NCBI RefSeq assembly: GCF_001447355.1
Contig: NZ_JXBW01000003.1
Span: 62,001-126,000 of the forward strand
DNA length: 64,000 nucleotides
Direction of reading: 5' to 3'
From: Alicyclobacillus tolerans
Lineage (GTDB): Bacteria; Bacillota; Bacilli; Alicyclobacillales; Alicyclobacillaceae
In this document: in pieces, positions 43,802 through 53,347 of the stretch
Position numbering within the stretch: position 1 is the first letter of the stretch
Layout: each line of letters begins with the position of its first letter
Notes under the pieces: generated by a model
Seen by the model: the letters and a program-made list of their open reading frames with translations, nothing else
Told to the model about the DNA's origin: nothing
The model's database searches: none
Position numbers and translations under genes: made by a program

Positions 43802-45241
43802 CTACGCGCCGTAATAGACCGCGCACGTCTTTACCTGGCTGTAAAAGTCGAGCGCAGCCTGGCCTTGTTCGCGCGTGTGCGAACTGGATTGCTTCATACC
43901 GCCAAACGGGGCCTGATATTCGACGCCCGCCGACTCAAGGTTGACGCGAACCATGCCTGCCTCTGCTGCGTCTAGAAAGCGCATCGCCCGCTCAAGGTTA
44001 CTCGTAAAAACGGACGCGCTAAGTCCATATACCGTGCGATTACACTGCTCCACGGCCTCATCGAATCCATCCGCCGTGAGGATACAGGCCAGGGGCCCGA
44101 AGACCTCTTCCTGTGCCAAAGCGTGGCCGACGTCCATTCCCGTCACAACGAGTGGGCTCACATAGTACCCCGTATCAGGCGAGACTTGTAACTCGCCTTC
44201 GACGACGAGGCTCGCTTCCGATCTCGCGAGATCGACATAGGATTGCACTTTGCTGTACTGGCTCTTGGAAGCCACCGGTCCCAAGTAGGTTTTCGGATCC
44301 AGCGCATCGCCGACGTACAGTTCGCGCACTGCTGCCGAAAGCGCATCGACGAACGGCTCGTAGATGGCCTTTTCGACGATGATGCGACTTGTCGCCGTAC
44401 ACTTTTGGCCAGCGGATCGAAACGCGCCGCTCACCACAGCCGGTACAGCGACGGATAGGTCAGCGTCGGCGAGGACAACAGCGGCGTTCTTGCCACCCAT
44501 TTCCGTTTGGTACTTCATGTTGCGGCCAGCACAAATTGTCGCGACACGCATACCAGTGGTGGTCGATCCGGTAAAGCTGATGGCGTCCACCGCCGCGTGT
44601 TCGACGAGCGCCTGGCCGACGACAGCACCGTCCCCGACGACCAAGTTGAGCACACCTGGCGGCAGTCCAGCGTCCGCGAACACATGAGCCACGGCGGCGG
44701 CGGTCAGGGACGCAAACTCGGCAGGTTTCCAGACAACGGTGTTTCCGCAAATGAGTGCCGGCGCTATCTTCCAAATTGGAATGGCGACTGGGAAATTCCA
44801 CGGCGTAATCACGCCAACGACACCGAGTGGGACACGCTTTGTATACTGCAGCACGCCTTCCTGGCTGGCCGGAATCACACTGCCGACAGCACGTACCCCT
44901 TCAGCGGCATAGTAACGCAGGAGATTGACACCACGGACAACCTCACCCTTCATCTCACCGATGGGTTTCCCCATCTCACGACTGGCCAAAACCGCAACCT
45001 CATCCGCACGTGCGGCCAATAAATCGGCCGCTTTGTAAAGAAGATCTGCTCGTTTCGCGCCAGCAAGCCCCGCCCATCCTGGCAACGCGCGTCTGGCGGC
45101 CTCTGCAGCCGTGATAACATCGGCTTCTTCCGACGTATGGACGACGCCTACTTCCTCAGAGAGGCGCGACGGATTGTTGACAACGTACGATCCGCCATTT
45201 GGTATCCTCCATTCGCCAGCTACCCAATTTTTTGCTTCCAA
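43802..45241 (-). CDS. Aldehyde dehydrogenase, probable 2,5-dioxovalerate (alpha-ketoglutaric semialdehyde) dehydrogenase
   Basis: 479-aa NAD(P)-dependent ALDH. Cofactor and oxyanion segments are VITPWNFPVAIPIWKIAPAL, the general-base Glu in YQTEMGGKNAAVVLADAD and the nucleophile Cys in FRSAGQKCTATSRIIVEKA. Context makes oxidation of 2,5-dioxopentanoate to 2-oxoglutarate the likely reaction. TTG 45241 follows GGGAGGG by 7 bases and gives MEAKNWVAGEWRI-type start; the frame is open to 45268. It sits 11 bp before the FAH gene. Confidence 0.88.
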   Translation of the reverse strand: MEAKNWVAGEWRIPNGGSYVVNNPSRLSEEVGVVHTSEEADVITAAEAARRALPGWAGLAGAKRADLLYKAADLLAARADEVAVLASREMGKPIGEMKGEVVRGVNLLRYYAAEGVRAVGSVIPASQEGVLQYTKRVPLGVVGVITPWNFPVAIPIWKIAPALICGNTVVWKPAEFASLTAAAVAHVFADAGLPPGVLNLVVGDGAVVGQALVEHAAVDAISFTGSTTTGMRVATICAGRNMKYQTEMGGKNAAVVLADADLSVAVPAVVSGAFRSAGQKCTATSRIIVEKAIYEPFVDALSAAVRELYVGDALDPKTYLGPVASKSQYSKVQSYVDLARSEASLVVEGELQVSPDTGYYVSPLVVTGMDVGHALAQEEVFGPLACILTADGFDEAVEQCNRTVYGLSASVFTSNLERAMRFLDAAEAGMVRVNLESAGVEYQAPFGGMKQSSSHTREQGQAALDFYSQVKTCAVYYGA

Positions 45242-45286
45242 AACGATACCCTCCCGTGTTACGAACATGAATCATCGTACTTCGCG

Positions 45287-47326
45287 TCAAATCTGCGTCA
45301 CATGCTGGTTACTCGTTTCATCGTCGTTCGCTGCGAGAGCCGCGATTCCAGCTTCAATGACCTGTAGAATTCGCTCTACGTCGTATACCGCCCCCCGCCA
45401 GGGCCCCCCGCTGGCACGCTGTAGAGCTGCCCACAAACGCGTGTCGTCAGGTAGATCGGGATCCGGCGCGAGGTCTGGATGAGGCTCCCGCTTTGCAAGA
45501 ATCCTCGTTCCCTCCTCTGCGTCGAATCGCTCGTCCCCGACACCCACTAAATTGACAGACCCCTGCAATCGAATCCGATCAACGATCACCTCGATGACGT
45601 CCCCATCGCGCAGTTTTCCAATGGGGCCACCGGCTAGGGCCTCGGGGCCGACGTGACCAATACAAGCGCCTGTCGAGACCCCGGAAAAACGAGCATCGGT
45701 AATTAAGGCAACATGTTTACCAAACGATAGATGCTTAAGTGCGGACGTCAACTGATAGGTCTCTTCCATACCCGTCCCGGTTGGACCACGCCCGATGAGC
45801 ACCAAGACGTCGCCCGGCTCAATTGCGCCGCCTTTAATGGCCGCTATCGCCTGCCGCTCACTCGTAAACACTTTCGCCGGGCCAATGTGTCGATACACAC
45901 CGTCAGCATCGACGACGGACGGATCGATGGCCGTCGATTTGATCACCGCCCCATCGGGGGCCAGGTTGCCCGTCGGAAATGTGACAGTCGAGGTTAGACC
46001 GCGGGCTCGTGCAACGTCGGGAGACATAATGACGTCGTCCGGATCGACACCTGTTGCACTTTTGAGCCGATCCCGCACACGGCGCCGGCGCTCTGAATCC
46101 TGCCACCAATTGAGAACGTCGTCTAAGCTACAACCTGATGCCGTTTTGACCGAAGTCTCGAGCAGCCCCGCACGCCGCAGATGCAACATGATTTCTGGCA
46201 CACCGCCAGCCAAAAAGACATACACGGTTGGATAATCGACCGGCCCATTCGGCAACACGCTGACGATCCTCGGCACAGCCTGGTTGACTTCACGCCAATC
46301 GGCGGCCGTCGGCATGGACAGCCCGGCGCTATGGGCGATGGCCGGGATGTGTAGGAGCAAGTTGGTGGACCCGCCAATTGCCGCGTGCACCACCATGGCG
46401 TTGTGCACCGCAGCGTCCGTCAGGATATCCGCCATCCCCCATCCAAGTTGAGCTTGGCGCAACAAAGCGCGGGCCGAATGCACCGCTACTTCTTCCCATA
46501 TCGGCTGTCCAGAAGGTGCGAGTGCGGAATGGACAATCGCCATGCCTAATGCTTCGGCCACAACCTGTGCAGTTGCTGCAGTGCCTAAAAATTGACATCC
46601 GCCACCAGGGCTGGCACAGGCTCGACAAGCAACTTCCGCCGCATATTCGAGACTGATTTCCCCGTGCGCGAAACGAGCACCGATGGTCTGCACTTTACCA
46701 GCGTCTTCGCCCTCCTCGGGTGCAAGGGTCACGCCGCCGGGCACGAGCACGCCGGGCAAGCGTCCGATGGAAGCCAAGGCCATCATCGTCGCCGGAAGCC
46801 CCTTGTCGCACGTTGCCACCCCCAATACACCCTTGCGGGTTGGCAACGACCGAATCAGGCGCCGCATGACCAAAGAGGCATCATTGCGATATGGCAATGA
46901 GTCAAACATCGCCGCGGTGCCTTGGGAACGGCCGTCGCAGGGATCGCTGACCGCTGCTGCAAATGGCACCGCGCCAAGCCGCCGCAATTCGCGCGCTGCC
47001 GCTTGCACAAGCAGTCCAATTTCGTAGTGGCCCGTGTGATAACCGAGAGCCTCTGGCGATCCGTCAGCGGCGCGCAGCCCTCCTTGCGTGCTGATAATGA
47101 GCATGTGCTGACCAAGCACCTTTTTGGGATCCCATCCCATGCCGACGTTTTGCGAGAGCCCAAAGAGGTCTCCGCTCGCCCACGTTCTGAGCATTTCAGG
47201 CGTCAGCGGCAGTCGACCGGAAGGCCCAGGCGCGTGCGTCGGAATCTCGTACAAATCGTCACGATAGGACGCGAGTAGTTCTGCCAGTTGCATAATCGAT
47301 GGAGCATGATGATCGTCCATAGTCAT
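45287..47326 (-). CDS. IlvD/Edd family dehydratase, YjhG/YagF (D-xylonate dehydratase) type
   Basis: 679-aa Fe-S dehydratase. Cluster cysteines are in [38 protein letters not shown] and [20 protein letters not shown]. Mg/substrate segments include [19 protein letters not shown] and [20 protein letters not shown]. The extended length and [20 protein letters not shown] start are of the YjhG/YagF branch that dehydrates xylonate-type acids, rather than IlvD. It overlaps the upstream oxidoreductase by 4 bp. Confidence 0.88.
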   Translation of the reverse strand: MTMDDHHAPSIMQLAELLASYRDDLYEIPTHAPGPSGRLPLTPEMLRTWASGDLFGLSQNVGMGWDPKKVLGQHMLIISTQGGLRAADGSPEALGYHTGHYEIGLLVQAAARELRRLGAVPFAAAVSDPCDGRSQGTAAMFDSLPYRNDASLVMRRLIRSLPTRKGVLGVATCDKGLPATMMALASIGRLPGVLVPGGVTLAPEEGEDAGKVQTIGARFAHGEISLEYAAEVACRACASPGGGCQFLGTAATAQVVAEALGMAIVHSALAPSGQPIWEEVAVHSARALLRQAQLGWGMADILTDAAVHNAMVVHAAIGGSTNLLLHIPAIAHSAGLSMPTAADWREVNQAVPRIVSVLPNGPVDYPTVYVFLAGGVPEIMLHLRRAGLLETSVKTASGCSLDDVLNWWQDSERRRRVRDRLKSATGVDPDDVIMSPDVARARGLTSTVTFPTGNLAPDGAVIKSTAIDPSVVDADGVYRHIGPAKVFTSERQAIAAIKGGAIEPGDVLVLIGRGPTGTGMEETYQLTSALKHLSFGKHVALITDARFSGVSTGACIGHVGPEALAGGPIGKLRDGDVIEVIVDRIRLQGSVNLVGVGDERFDAEEGTRILAKREPHPDLAPDPDLPDDTRLWAALQRASGGPWRGAVYDVERILQVIEAGIAALAANDDETSNQHVTQI

Positions 47327-48369
47327 CCCTCACTCTGGTCAGAGGCATCATGGGAGGCCGCCGTGGCCAGATACCGATACACAGATTCTGGAACGGGCAC
47401 ACCTTGCTCACGATACAGCGCCTCTTTGCGCTGTTCCGGCTCGCCGGGTACGAGCACTTCTGCGAAGCCTGCGGCCGCTGGTTCTTGATGGAGTTCCTCA
47501 ATCATCTGATCAACCGCTTCAACAAACGCGTCGCGATTGTGAAACAGGCCGGGATCGAGCGCCATGAAAAGGTGCCCCAGCTTACGCATCTGTTCATATT
47601 CGCCGTACATCGGCACGATATGGGGTCCAAACGTAGCCCCGGTGAGGATCCCAGACAGGACGTCGATAGCAAGCGCCAGCCCGTAGCCCTTCGCTCCGCC
47701 CAAAGGCAACAAGGCAGTTACCGCAGACGGATCCGCAGTGGGCCGACCTTTTGCGTCAACGCCCCACGATGTCGGAATCTGTTTACCGACCTCGCGCGCC
47801 TGCAGGACTTTACCAAATGCCACTTCACTCGTTGCCATATCGAGGATGATGGGTGGATGGTGCTTTGCTGGAAACGCGAATGCTATAGGATTAGTGCCGA
47901 AAAATGGGCGCCGTCCCCCAAATGGCACCACGCATGCGTCGGTGTGCGTCATCGCCACGCCGATGAACCCGGCGCCCGCGGCCATCTGTACGAAATAGGA
48001 CAAAGCGCCACAGTGGCTGCTGTTGTGCACGCCGACAAAGCCAATTCCGTGTACGGCTGCCAGTTCAACGGCACGTTCCATCGCGAATTTCCCGACGACG
48101 TGTCCGAAGCCGTCGTCGCCATCGACAAGCCCTGCCGTTGGTCCGGTTTGCCGAAACCGCGGAGTCGCATGCGGATTGAGCCCACCCGCGCGCACGCGGT
48201 GCACATAATGTTCCGTTCGTAACACGCCATGCGAATGCACACCGCGCAGATCGGCATGCACCAACACATCCGCGACAACGCCCGCCGTATCGCGCGGCAC
48301 GCCTGCCCCTGACAATGCACTTTGCACCATCCTCCGAAGGTCCGCGTGCGAAACCGTCACATCCGCCAT
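47323..48369 (-). CDS. Ldh2-family NAD(P)-dependent oxidoreductase (malate/sulfolactate/YiaK type)
   Basis: 348-aa member of the malate/L-lactate dehydrogenase-2 family, a non-Rossmann NAD(P) oxidoreductase. It starts [20 protein letters not shown]; catalytic segments are [36 protein letters not shown] and [38 protein letters not shown] is the KGxGL-type loop. The substrate is unknown; in this cluster it may reduce or oxidise a 2-keto sugar acid. Confidence 0.85.
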   Translation of the reverse strand: MADVTVSHADLRRMVQSALSGAGVPRDTAGVVADVLVHADLRGVHSHGVLRTEHYVHRVRAGGLNPHATPRFRQTGPTAGLVDGDDGFGHVVGKFAMERAVELAAVHGIGFVGVHNSSHCGALSYFVQMAAGAGFIGVAMTHTDACVVPFGGRRPFFGTNPIAFAFPAKHHPPIILDMATSEVAFGKVLQAREVGKQIPTSWGVDAKGRPTADPSAVTALLPLGGAKGYGLALAIDVLSGILTGATFGPHIVPMYGEYEQMRKLGHLFMALDPGLFHNRDAFVEAVDQMIEELHQEPAAAGFAEVLVPGEPEQRKEALYREQGVPVPESVYRYLATAASHDASDQSEG

Positions 48370-48381
48370 CCTGTCCCCTCC

Positions 48382-49041
48382 CTATCTGATACGAGAACGC
48401 CTATATGCCTCGACAAACGCTTTCGCTCGGCATGTGATCACACTGTAATTGCCATCCTTAATCGCTTCGCGATCCACGAGTGAGCTGCCTAGACCAACCG
48501 CTTTCGCGCCAGCGGCGAAGAAACCCTCGACGTTCGCCAACGTAACGCCCCCAACCGCCACCAGTGGCAAACCGGGTGCCACTGCCCGCACTTGCCGAAG
48601 GTATGCAGTGCCACCGCGATTTGCCGGAAACACCTTCACCATCGGTGCACCGGCTCTAAGCGCGACCACGATTTCGCTGGGTGTCAACGCTCCAGGCAAG
48701 ACCGGTACCCCCTCCGCCAAACCAGCCTGCACGACGACCGGATCGACATGGGGTGCCACGAGGAACGACGCCCCCAACGTTATCGCTTCCTTTGCCTCAC
48801 TCGCCGACAGCACAGTACCTGCCCCGATCTGCATGCGTCCGAAGAAATGTTGACATAAAGCCGCAATCGAACGGTGTGCATCCGGCGTATTCAACGTCAC
48901 TTCCATCACTCGCACGCCGCCGGCGTACAAAGCCTGACCAAGCTCGATGACGTGCGAGGACGGCACACCGCGCACAATCGCGATCACGCCCGTCTCTGCA
49001 ACAGCCTGGCGAAACCGTTCCGCATATGCGTTGCTCACCAT
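48382..49041 (-). CDS. eda: KDPG/KHG-type aldolase
   Basis: 219-aa class I aldolase of the Eda family. GVIAIVRGVPSSHVIELGQAL holds the catalytic Arg. Glu is in GVRVMEVTLNTPDAH. The Schiff-base Lys is in APMVKVFPANRGG. It splits 2-keto-3-deoxy(-phospho) sugar acids to pyruvate and an aldehyde. No KDG kinase gene is in the cluster, so it may use an unphosphorylated substrate or rely on a kinase elsewhere. ATG 49041 overlaps the dgoD stop by 7 bp. Confidence 0.9.
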   Translation of the reverse strand: MVSNAYAERFRQAVAETGVIAIVRGVPSSHVIELGQALYAGGVRVMEVTLNTPDAHRSIAALCQHFFGRMQIGAGTVLSASEAKEAITLGASFLVAPHVDPVVVQAGLAEGVPVLPGALTPSEIVVALRAGAPMVKVFPANRGGTAYLRQVRAVAPGLPLVAVGGVTLANVEGFFAAGAKAVGLGSSLVDREAIKDGNYSVITCRAKAFVEAYRRSRIR

Positions 49042-50183
49042 TCCGCCACCGATCCATCCACGTTACGCCAGACAGGATTTCGCCAATCGTGTCCGCGTTT
49101 GGCGGCCTCTCGCACAGAGGCTTCGTCGATTTTCAACCCCAATCCCGGCCCGTCAGGCAGCAAAACAAAACCATCGTTATAGGCAAACACCGAAGGATCC
49201 TCGACATAGTCAAGCAAGTCGTTCTCGAGATTGTAATGAATGCCGAGGCTCTGCTCTTGGATAAACGCATTGGGCGTGCACGCGTCCAATTGCAACGAAG
49301 CAGCCAGCGCGATCGGACCCAAGGGACAGTGAGGTGCAAGTGCGACATCGTGGGCTTCGGCCATCGCGGCAATTTTTTTGCACTCCGAAATACCGCCCGC
49401 GTGCGACAAGTCCGGCTGGATGATATCCACGTATCCGCCTGCCAAAAGCCGTTTATAGTCCCATCGCGAATACAACCGCTCTCCGGTCGCAATTGGCATC
49501 GCGGCAACCTGGGCGATCTCGCGCAGTGCCTCGTCATTTTCAGGCAATACCGGTTCTTCGATAAACATCAAATCGAAAGGGCGCAGTTCCTGTGCAAGGA
49601 CTTTAGCCATGGGACGATGCAAGCGACCGTGAAAATCGACGGCGATTCCAAAGTCCTCGCCCACCGCGTCGCGCACCGCCTGTACTCGTTCCAGCACCGC
49701 ATCGATCTTTTTATGCGAGTCAATCCAGTGCATCTCTTCTGTCGCGTTCATTTTAATTGCGGTAAACCCTTGCTCCATGCGCGCTTTGGCCGCCATGCCG
49801 ACATCGCTCGGCCGATCGCCGCCAATCCACGCATACACCCGCATTTTGTCGCGTACCCGACCGCCTAGCATCTCGTAGACCGGCAGGTTGTAGCGCTTGC
49901 CCTTGAGATCCCACAACGCCTGGTCGATGCCGGCGATGGCACTCATCAAGACCGGACCGCCGCGGTAGAACCCCCCACGGTACAAAACCTGCCAAAGATC
50001 TTCAATGCGATCCGCATCTGCGCCGACGACGTACGTCTGCAACTCACTTACGGCCGCTGCCACGGTGCGCGCCCGTCCCTCGACGACCGGTTCTCCCCAT
50101 CCTGTCAAACCTTCTTCATCGGTTACCTTGACAAACAGCCAACGGGGAGGAACAAGAAACCATTCCACCGAGGCGATTTTCAC
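49035..50183 (-). CDS. dgoD: D-galactonate dehydratase family protein (DgoD)
   Basis: 382-aa enolase-superfamily enzyme, exactly the length of E. coli DgoD and ending with the same type of tail (DWRNPVWRNVDGSVAEW). Segments: LVPPRWLFVKV start, FYRGGPVLMSAIAGIDQALW, metal ligands in IAVDFHGRLHRPMAKVL, MFIEEPVLPEN and ATGERLYSRWDYK, base His in LAPHCPLGPIALAAS. GTG 50183 is chosen: GAGGTGAT sits 5 bases upstream and the product then aligns with DgoD from residue 1; ATG 50189 is the alternative. Confidence 0.92.
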   Translation of the reverse strand: MKIASVEWFLVPPRWLFVKVTDEEGLTGWGEPVVEGRARTVAAAVSELQTYVVGADADRIEDLWQVLYRGGFYRGGPVLMSAIAGIDQALWDLKGKRYNLPVYEMLGGRVRDKMRVYAWIGGDRPSDVGMAAKARMEQGFTAIKMNATEEMHWIDSHKKIDAVLERVQAVRDAVGEDFGIAVDFHGRLHRPMAKVLAQELRPFDLMFIEEPVLPENDEALREIAQVAAMPIATGERLYSRWDYKRLLAGGYVDIIQPDLSHAGGISECKKIAAMAEAHDVALAPHCPLGPIALAASLQLDACTPNAFIQEQSLGIHYNLENDLLDYVEDPSVFAYNDGFVLLPDGPGLGLKIDEASVREAAKRGHDWRNPVWRNVDGSVAEW

Positions 50184-50214
50184 CGCCATCACCTCATTCC
50201 AGGGAACACGGGCT

Positions 50215-50257
50215 CGGCAAGCCAACTTGTATGCGGTTTCAAAAGGTTGGCTTGCCG
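50215..50257. repeat. 12-bp perfect inverted repeat in the dgoD leader
   Basis: CGGCAAGCCAAC (50215-50226) and GTTGGCTTGCCG (50246-50257) with a 19-base loop, 32 bases before the dgoD start and between it and the operator. No T tract follows on either side, so it is not a classical terminator. It could be an RNA hairpin in the leader or a looping operator. Confidence 0.85.
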
Positions 50258-50266
50258 GTCCGCACA

Positions 50267-50278
50267 CTTGTATACAAG
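50267..50278. promoter_or_regulatory. Candidate GntR operator upstream of dgoD
   Basis: Perfect 12-bp palindrome CTTGTATACAAG. Its core fits the FadR-subfamily GntR consensus t.GTa.tAC.a. It lies about 85 bases before dgoD. A related palindrome with the same GTATAC centre lies upstream of the MFS gene, next to a GntR gene. Confidence 0.62.
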
Positions 50279-50349
50279 ATCTCTTTGATTATAAACGATA
50301 GCACGTAACTCGTGCCGAAAACATCACGTTTCTTTCACACTGCTAAACA

Positions 50350-51717
50350 TCAACCTTCCTTGCTCACGTAACCGTAAACTTCCGGAAGGATAAAAACAGA
50401 AGCTAGCAAGCCACACAACGGGAACAAAACGGTGAACAACGTCGCATTCGCCGTTCCAATCATGGCAAAGAACGACGGGAACAAAAAGATACCTAAGAAA
50501 CCTGACACCTTGATCCACATATACGCAAAGCCGCTCGAAATTCCGCGGTAGCGCGCCGACGCGACCATGGACGGAATGGTCATACAGTTTTCAGCATCCC
50601 AATAGTGACCCCACAGCATCAGCCCCGCGGCAAACGGCAAAAGGATATTGTGACCTGTGTACAGGGCAGCCGCCGCAATGAGAAGGGCTATACCAACTAT
50701 CGAGAATCCCCAGATGCTGAGTTTCTTCTGACCAATTTTTGGCGTGATCAGAGGTCCGACCAAACCAGAGATGAGAGCCACCACATAGACCGCAAGCGTA
50801 ATCAAATCCGTGTCAAACGTTCCAGTCACATGCACGAGAGCGAATAGAACCGGTAGATAAAAAGCGAACGTTGCGAACTCGCCGTTTTGCATAAAACCTG
50901 CGATCCAGCCGTATAAGCTCGCCCGGAACCGCACAGGGTCCTTGCGCAGGTCGCGCAAAAACTCGCGAAGTTTCGGCGTAGGAACCGGTTCGTCAGCATC
51001 CGGAAGCATCTCCAGCGGATCGCCATACATCTGACGAGCGATGGCCTTCGCTTCGCGATACCTACCACGTTGAATGAGCCAAATGGCCGTCTCTGGCAAG
51101 TTGAGGCGCAGGAAGAACAGAATGATGGCCGGAACGCCTGACAAACCAAGCACGATCCGCCAGAGCAAAGCATCCTTGACACCAATGCCAAGGAACAATA
51201 AAACAACCGCGATGGCTACTACCTCGCCGACGGCGAACATAATCTGCCACCGGTTGCCCATGACTTCGCGCTTTCCGCTCTGCATGAACTCCATGATGTA
51301 CGTATACCCGTTTGCGATGTCCGTGCCTAGCGGAATGCCAATAATGAAGCGGATAATGACCAGCATCGTCATATCCGTTGCAAACGCTTGCAACACGCCG
51401 AAGACGAAGAACATGAGCATGGTGCCGAGAAACACCGCGCGGCGGCCGATTTTGTCGGTCAGCCAACCACCAATCAAGGCACCGATGAGCGCCCCGCCCT
51501 GTGTTGCCGCAGATGCTAAACCGAGCATCAACGCGGAAGGATGGTAGATGGCCTTAATGAACACAATGACAAATGAGATGGAGTACAGGTCCCAAGCCTC
51601 GATGAAAATAGACGCAATCATGAGCCAGCCAATCTTGGTTCCACTTGGACTGTACTTTTCCACCAGTCGCGAAATCGCCGCCGCTGCCCTTGGCTCTAAA
51701 CCAAGCGCGTTTTCCAT
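50350..51717 (-). CDS. MFS transporter, sugar (acid) porter type
   Basis: 455-aa major facilitator with about 12 spans. Family motifs: GGWLTDKIGRRAVFLG between spans 2 and 3, IIGIPLGTDIANGYTYIMEF near span 4-5, and LPETAIWLIQRGRYREA ahead of the central loop. The substrate is likely the sugar acid degraded by the downstream operon (inference from context). ATG 51717 follows AAAGGAGG. Co-oriented with the GntR gene and dgoD operon. Confidence 0.86.
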   Translation of the reverse strand: MENALGLEPRAAAAISRLVEKYSPSGTKIGWLMIASIFIEAWDLYSISFVIVFIKAIYHPSALMLGLASAATQGGALIGALIGGWLTDKIGRRAVFLGTMLMFFVFGVLQAFATDMTMLVIIRFIIGIPLGTDIANGYTYIMEFMQSGKREVMGNRWQIMFAVGEVVAIAVVLLFLGIGVKDALLWRIVLGLSGVPAIILFFLRLNLPETAIWLIQRGRYREAKAIARQMYGDPLEMLPDADEPVPTPKLREFLRDLRKDPVRFRASLYGWIAGFMQNGEFATFAFYLPVLFALVHVTGTFDTDLITLAVYVVALISGLVGPLITPKIGQKKLSIWGFSIVGIALLIAAAALYTGHNILLPFAAGLMLWGHYWDAENCMTIPSMVASARYRGISSGFAYMWIKVSGFLGIFLFPSFFAMIGTANATLFTVLFPLCGLLASVFILPEVYGYVSKEG

Positions 51718-51755
51718 CTGCTAGCCTCCTTTGGCCGACGCGGATTTCCCCGCGA

Positions 51756-51775
51756 TCGACATGTATACTTGTCGA
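51756..51775. promoter_or_regulatory. Candidate GntR operator upstream of the MFS gene
   Basis: 20-bp near-perfect palindrome TCGACATGTATACTTGTCGA, with one mismatched pair flanking the GTATAC centre. It lies 39-58 bases before the MFS ATG. Same core as the site at 50267-50278. Confidence 0.6.
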
Positions 51776-51822
51776 CATCTTATTCCGGCATGAACCGTTC
51801 GATGACTACGCAGAAAAGCAGT

Positions 51823-52515
51823 CTATGAAAGTCCAAATAGCGTCTCAACCAGGCTTTTGGTCTCCTCCAAATGTCGTTGAACGACAGCTAGCACTAGGTC
51901 TTCGTTGCCAATGACGAGTGCCTTGACCAATTCGCGGTGTTGCTCTAACGACCCAGACATATCGTCGGGAGAACGTTCCAATCGCCGTTCGGTCACCACG
52001 GCTAGAGTCGCGTGCACGATTTCCCGGATTTCACCCCACATATGCCACAACCGCTTGTGCCCTGCAGCTGCCACAACGCGCTCGTGAAACCGTAAATCCC
52101 AAGCAGCAAATTCTACGTGGTTGCCATGCCGCACAGCCAATTCCATCTTGTCGACCATTTGCGTTAACTCGGTGCACAAGGCGGATCGTGCGTCGTCCGA
52201 TTGCGCGGCAACCCGACTGAACGCGAAGCGTTCAATCAAGAAGCGAACGTCGTATAATTCCTGCACGTCGCCGGCATCCAATCCTTTGACGATCGCACCC
52301 ATTCTCGCAAGCTCAATCACGCCTTCGTGAGCCAACTCGCGCAACGCTTCGCGAACCGGAGATCGGCTCGTGCCAAACTCGCGAGCCAGTTGATTCTCCG
52401 ATATCACCTCCCCTTTCGCCAACGTCCCCGAAACAATTCGGCAACGTAGCTGATCTGCGATTTTGGCTCCCAAGGTGACAGAGGGCGATATCGTCGCATC
52501 CGCCAATCGCAACAC
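51823..52515 (-). CDS. GntR family regulator, FadR/FCD subfamily
   Basis: About 230 aa. N-terminal winged helix (LGAKIADQLRCRIVSGTLAKG, ISENQLAREFGTSRSPVREAL) and C-terminal FCD effector domain with metal-ligand-like FAAWDLRFHERVVAAAGHK and SLEQHRELVKALVIGNED. Likely controls the sugar-acid genes downstream. The frame is open to ATG 52575, but that stretch overlaps a strong divergent promoter for wrbA, so GTG 52515 is preferred; neither start has a clear ribosome-binding site. Confidence 0.88.
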   Translation of the reverse strand: MLRLADATISPSVTLGAKIADQLRCRIVSGTLAKGEVISENQLAREFGTSRSPVREALRELAHEGVIELARMGAIVKGLDAGDVQELYDVRFLIERFAFSRVAAQSDDARSALCTELTQMVDKMELAVRHGNHVEFAAWDLRFHERVVAAAGHKRLWHMWGEIREIVHATLAVVTERRLERSPDDMSGSLEQHRELVKALVIGNEDLVLAVVQRHLEETKSLVETLFGLS

Positions 52516-52545
52516 CCCGTTTCTTTGCTTATGTTTGTCTTGGAT

Positions 52546-52607
52546 TTGACACAAAGTAAGTTTATGCCGTATCATAGCTCTCGCATGATGTGCTTACAAA
52601 TTGTAAG
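52546..52607 (+). promoter_or_regulatory. wrbA promoter with downstream palindromic operator
   Basis: TTGACA (52546-52551), 18 bases, TATCAT (52570-52575), a near-consensus sigma-A promoter. A perfect 15-bp palindrome CTTACAAATTGTAAG (52593-52607) falls roughly at +11 to +25 of the predicted transcript, a typical repressor position. Its cognate regulator is not known; redox-sensing MarR/DUF24 repressors are reasonable candidates for a quinone reductase. Confidence 0.65.
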
Positions 52608-52666
52608 TATATGATGTAAAGAGAGAGATTCTGCGGAGATAAACCAAGAACTTGGAGGGAACCGCC

Positions 52667-53281
52667 ATGACGAAGGTCAAGCTCGCAATCATCTACTACA
52701 GTTCCACCGGCACCAACTACCAAATGGCACAATATGCTGCTGACGCCGCACGTGAAATGGGCGCCGACGTCAAAGTGCTCAAAGTTCCGGAACTAGCTCC
52801 CCCAGAAGCTATCGCGTCGAACCCAGCCTGGCAGGCGCACCACGACAGGACGCGCGAGGTCCCAATTGCTTCGGCAGCGGATGTCGAGTGGGCAGACGCC
52901 ATCATCTTTAGCGTGCCAACGCGCTTTGGTAACGTGCCATCGCAATTCAAACAGTTCATGGATACGCTTGGCGGCCTCTGGGCTCAAGGCAAAACAGCAA
53001 ACAAAGTTGTGAGCGCGATGTCGAGCGCACAAAACCCGCATGGTGGCCAAGAAGCAACCATCCTAGCGCTGTACACCTCGATGTACCACTGGGGTACCAT
53101 CATCGCAGCGCCCGGTTTCACGGATGCATCCGCATATACGTCCGGCGGCAATCCATATGGGACAAGCGTGACAGCGCGAGAGGATGGCGTCATCGACGAA
53201 GGCACCATCGCAGCCATCAAACATCAAGCTCGTCGTACAGTCACCGTTGCACAGTGGATCAAGGCTGGGCAAGCGCAATAA
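52667..53281 (+). CDS. wrbA: NAD(P)H:quinone oxidoreductase WrbA
   Basis: 204-aa flavodoxin-fold FMN protein reducing quinones by two electrons. FMN phosphate loop is YYSSTGTNYQMAQYAADAA. PTRFGNVPSQFKQFMDTLGG and the FMN/NAD segment SAQNPHGGQEATILALYTSM are type IV NQO hallmarks. ATG 52667 follows GGAGGG; the longer frame (to 52652) is less likely. Preceded by a strong promoter and followed by a terminator, hence monocistronic. Confidence 0.95.
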   Translation: MTKVKLAIIYYSSTGTNYQMAQYAADAAREMGADVKVLKVPELAPPEAIASNPAWQAHHDRTREVPIASAADVEWADAIIFSVPTRFGNVPSQFKQFMDTLGGLWAQGKTANKVVSAMSSAQNPHGGQEATILALYTSMYHWGTIIAAPGFTDASAYTSGGNPYGTSVTAREDGVIDEGTIAAIKHQARRTVTVAQWIKAGQAQ

Positions 53282-53290
53282 GACAAGTCC

Positions 53291-53328
53291 AAAAAACCCG
53301 CGCAGGTATGGTACTGCGCGGGTTTTTT
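53291..53328. terminator. Bidirectional terminator after wrbA
   Basis: AAAAAACCCGCGCAG and CTGCGCGGGTTTTTT arms (15 bp) with an 8-base loop; T tract on the plus strand and A tract at the other end, between convergent genes. Confidence 0.92.
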
Positions 53329-53347
53329 GGTGACGCGTTTAGCTTTT

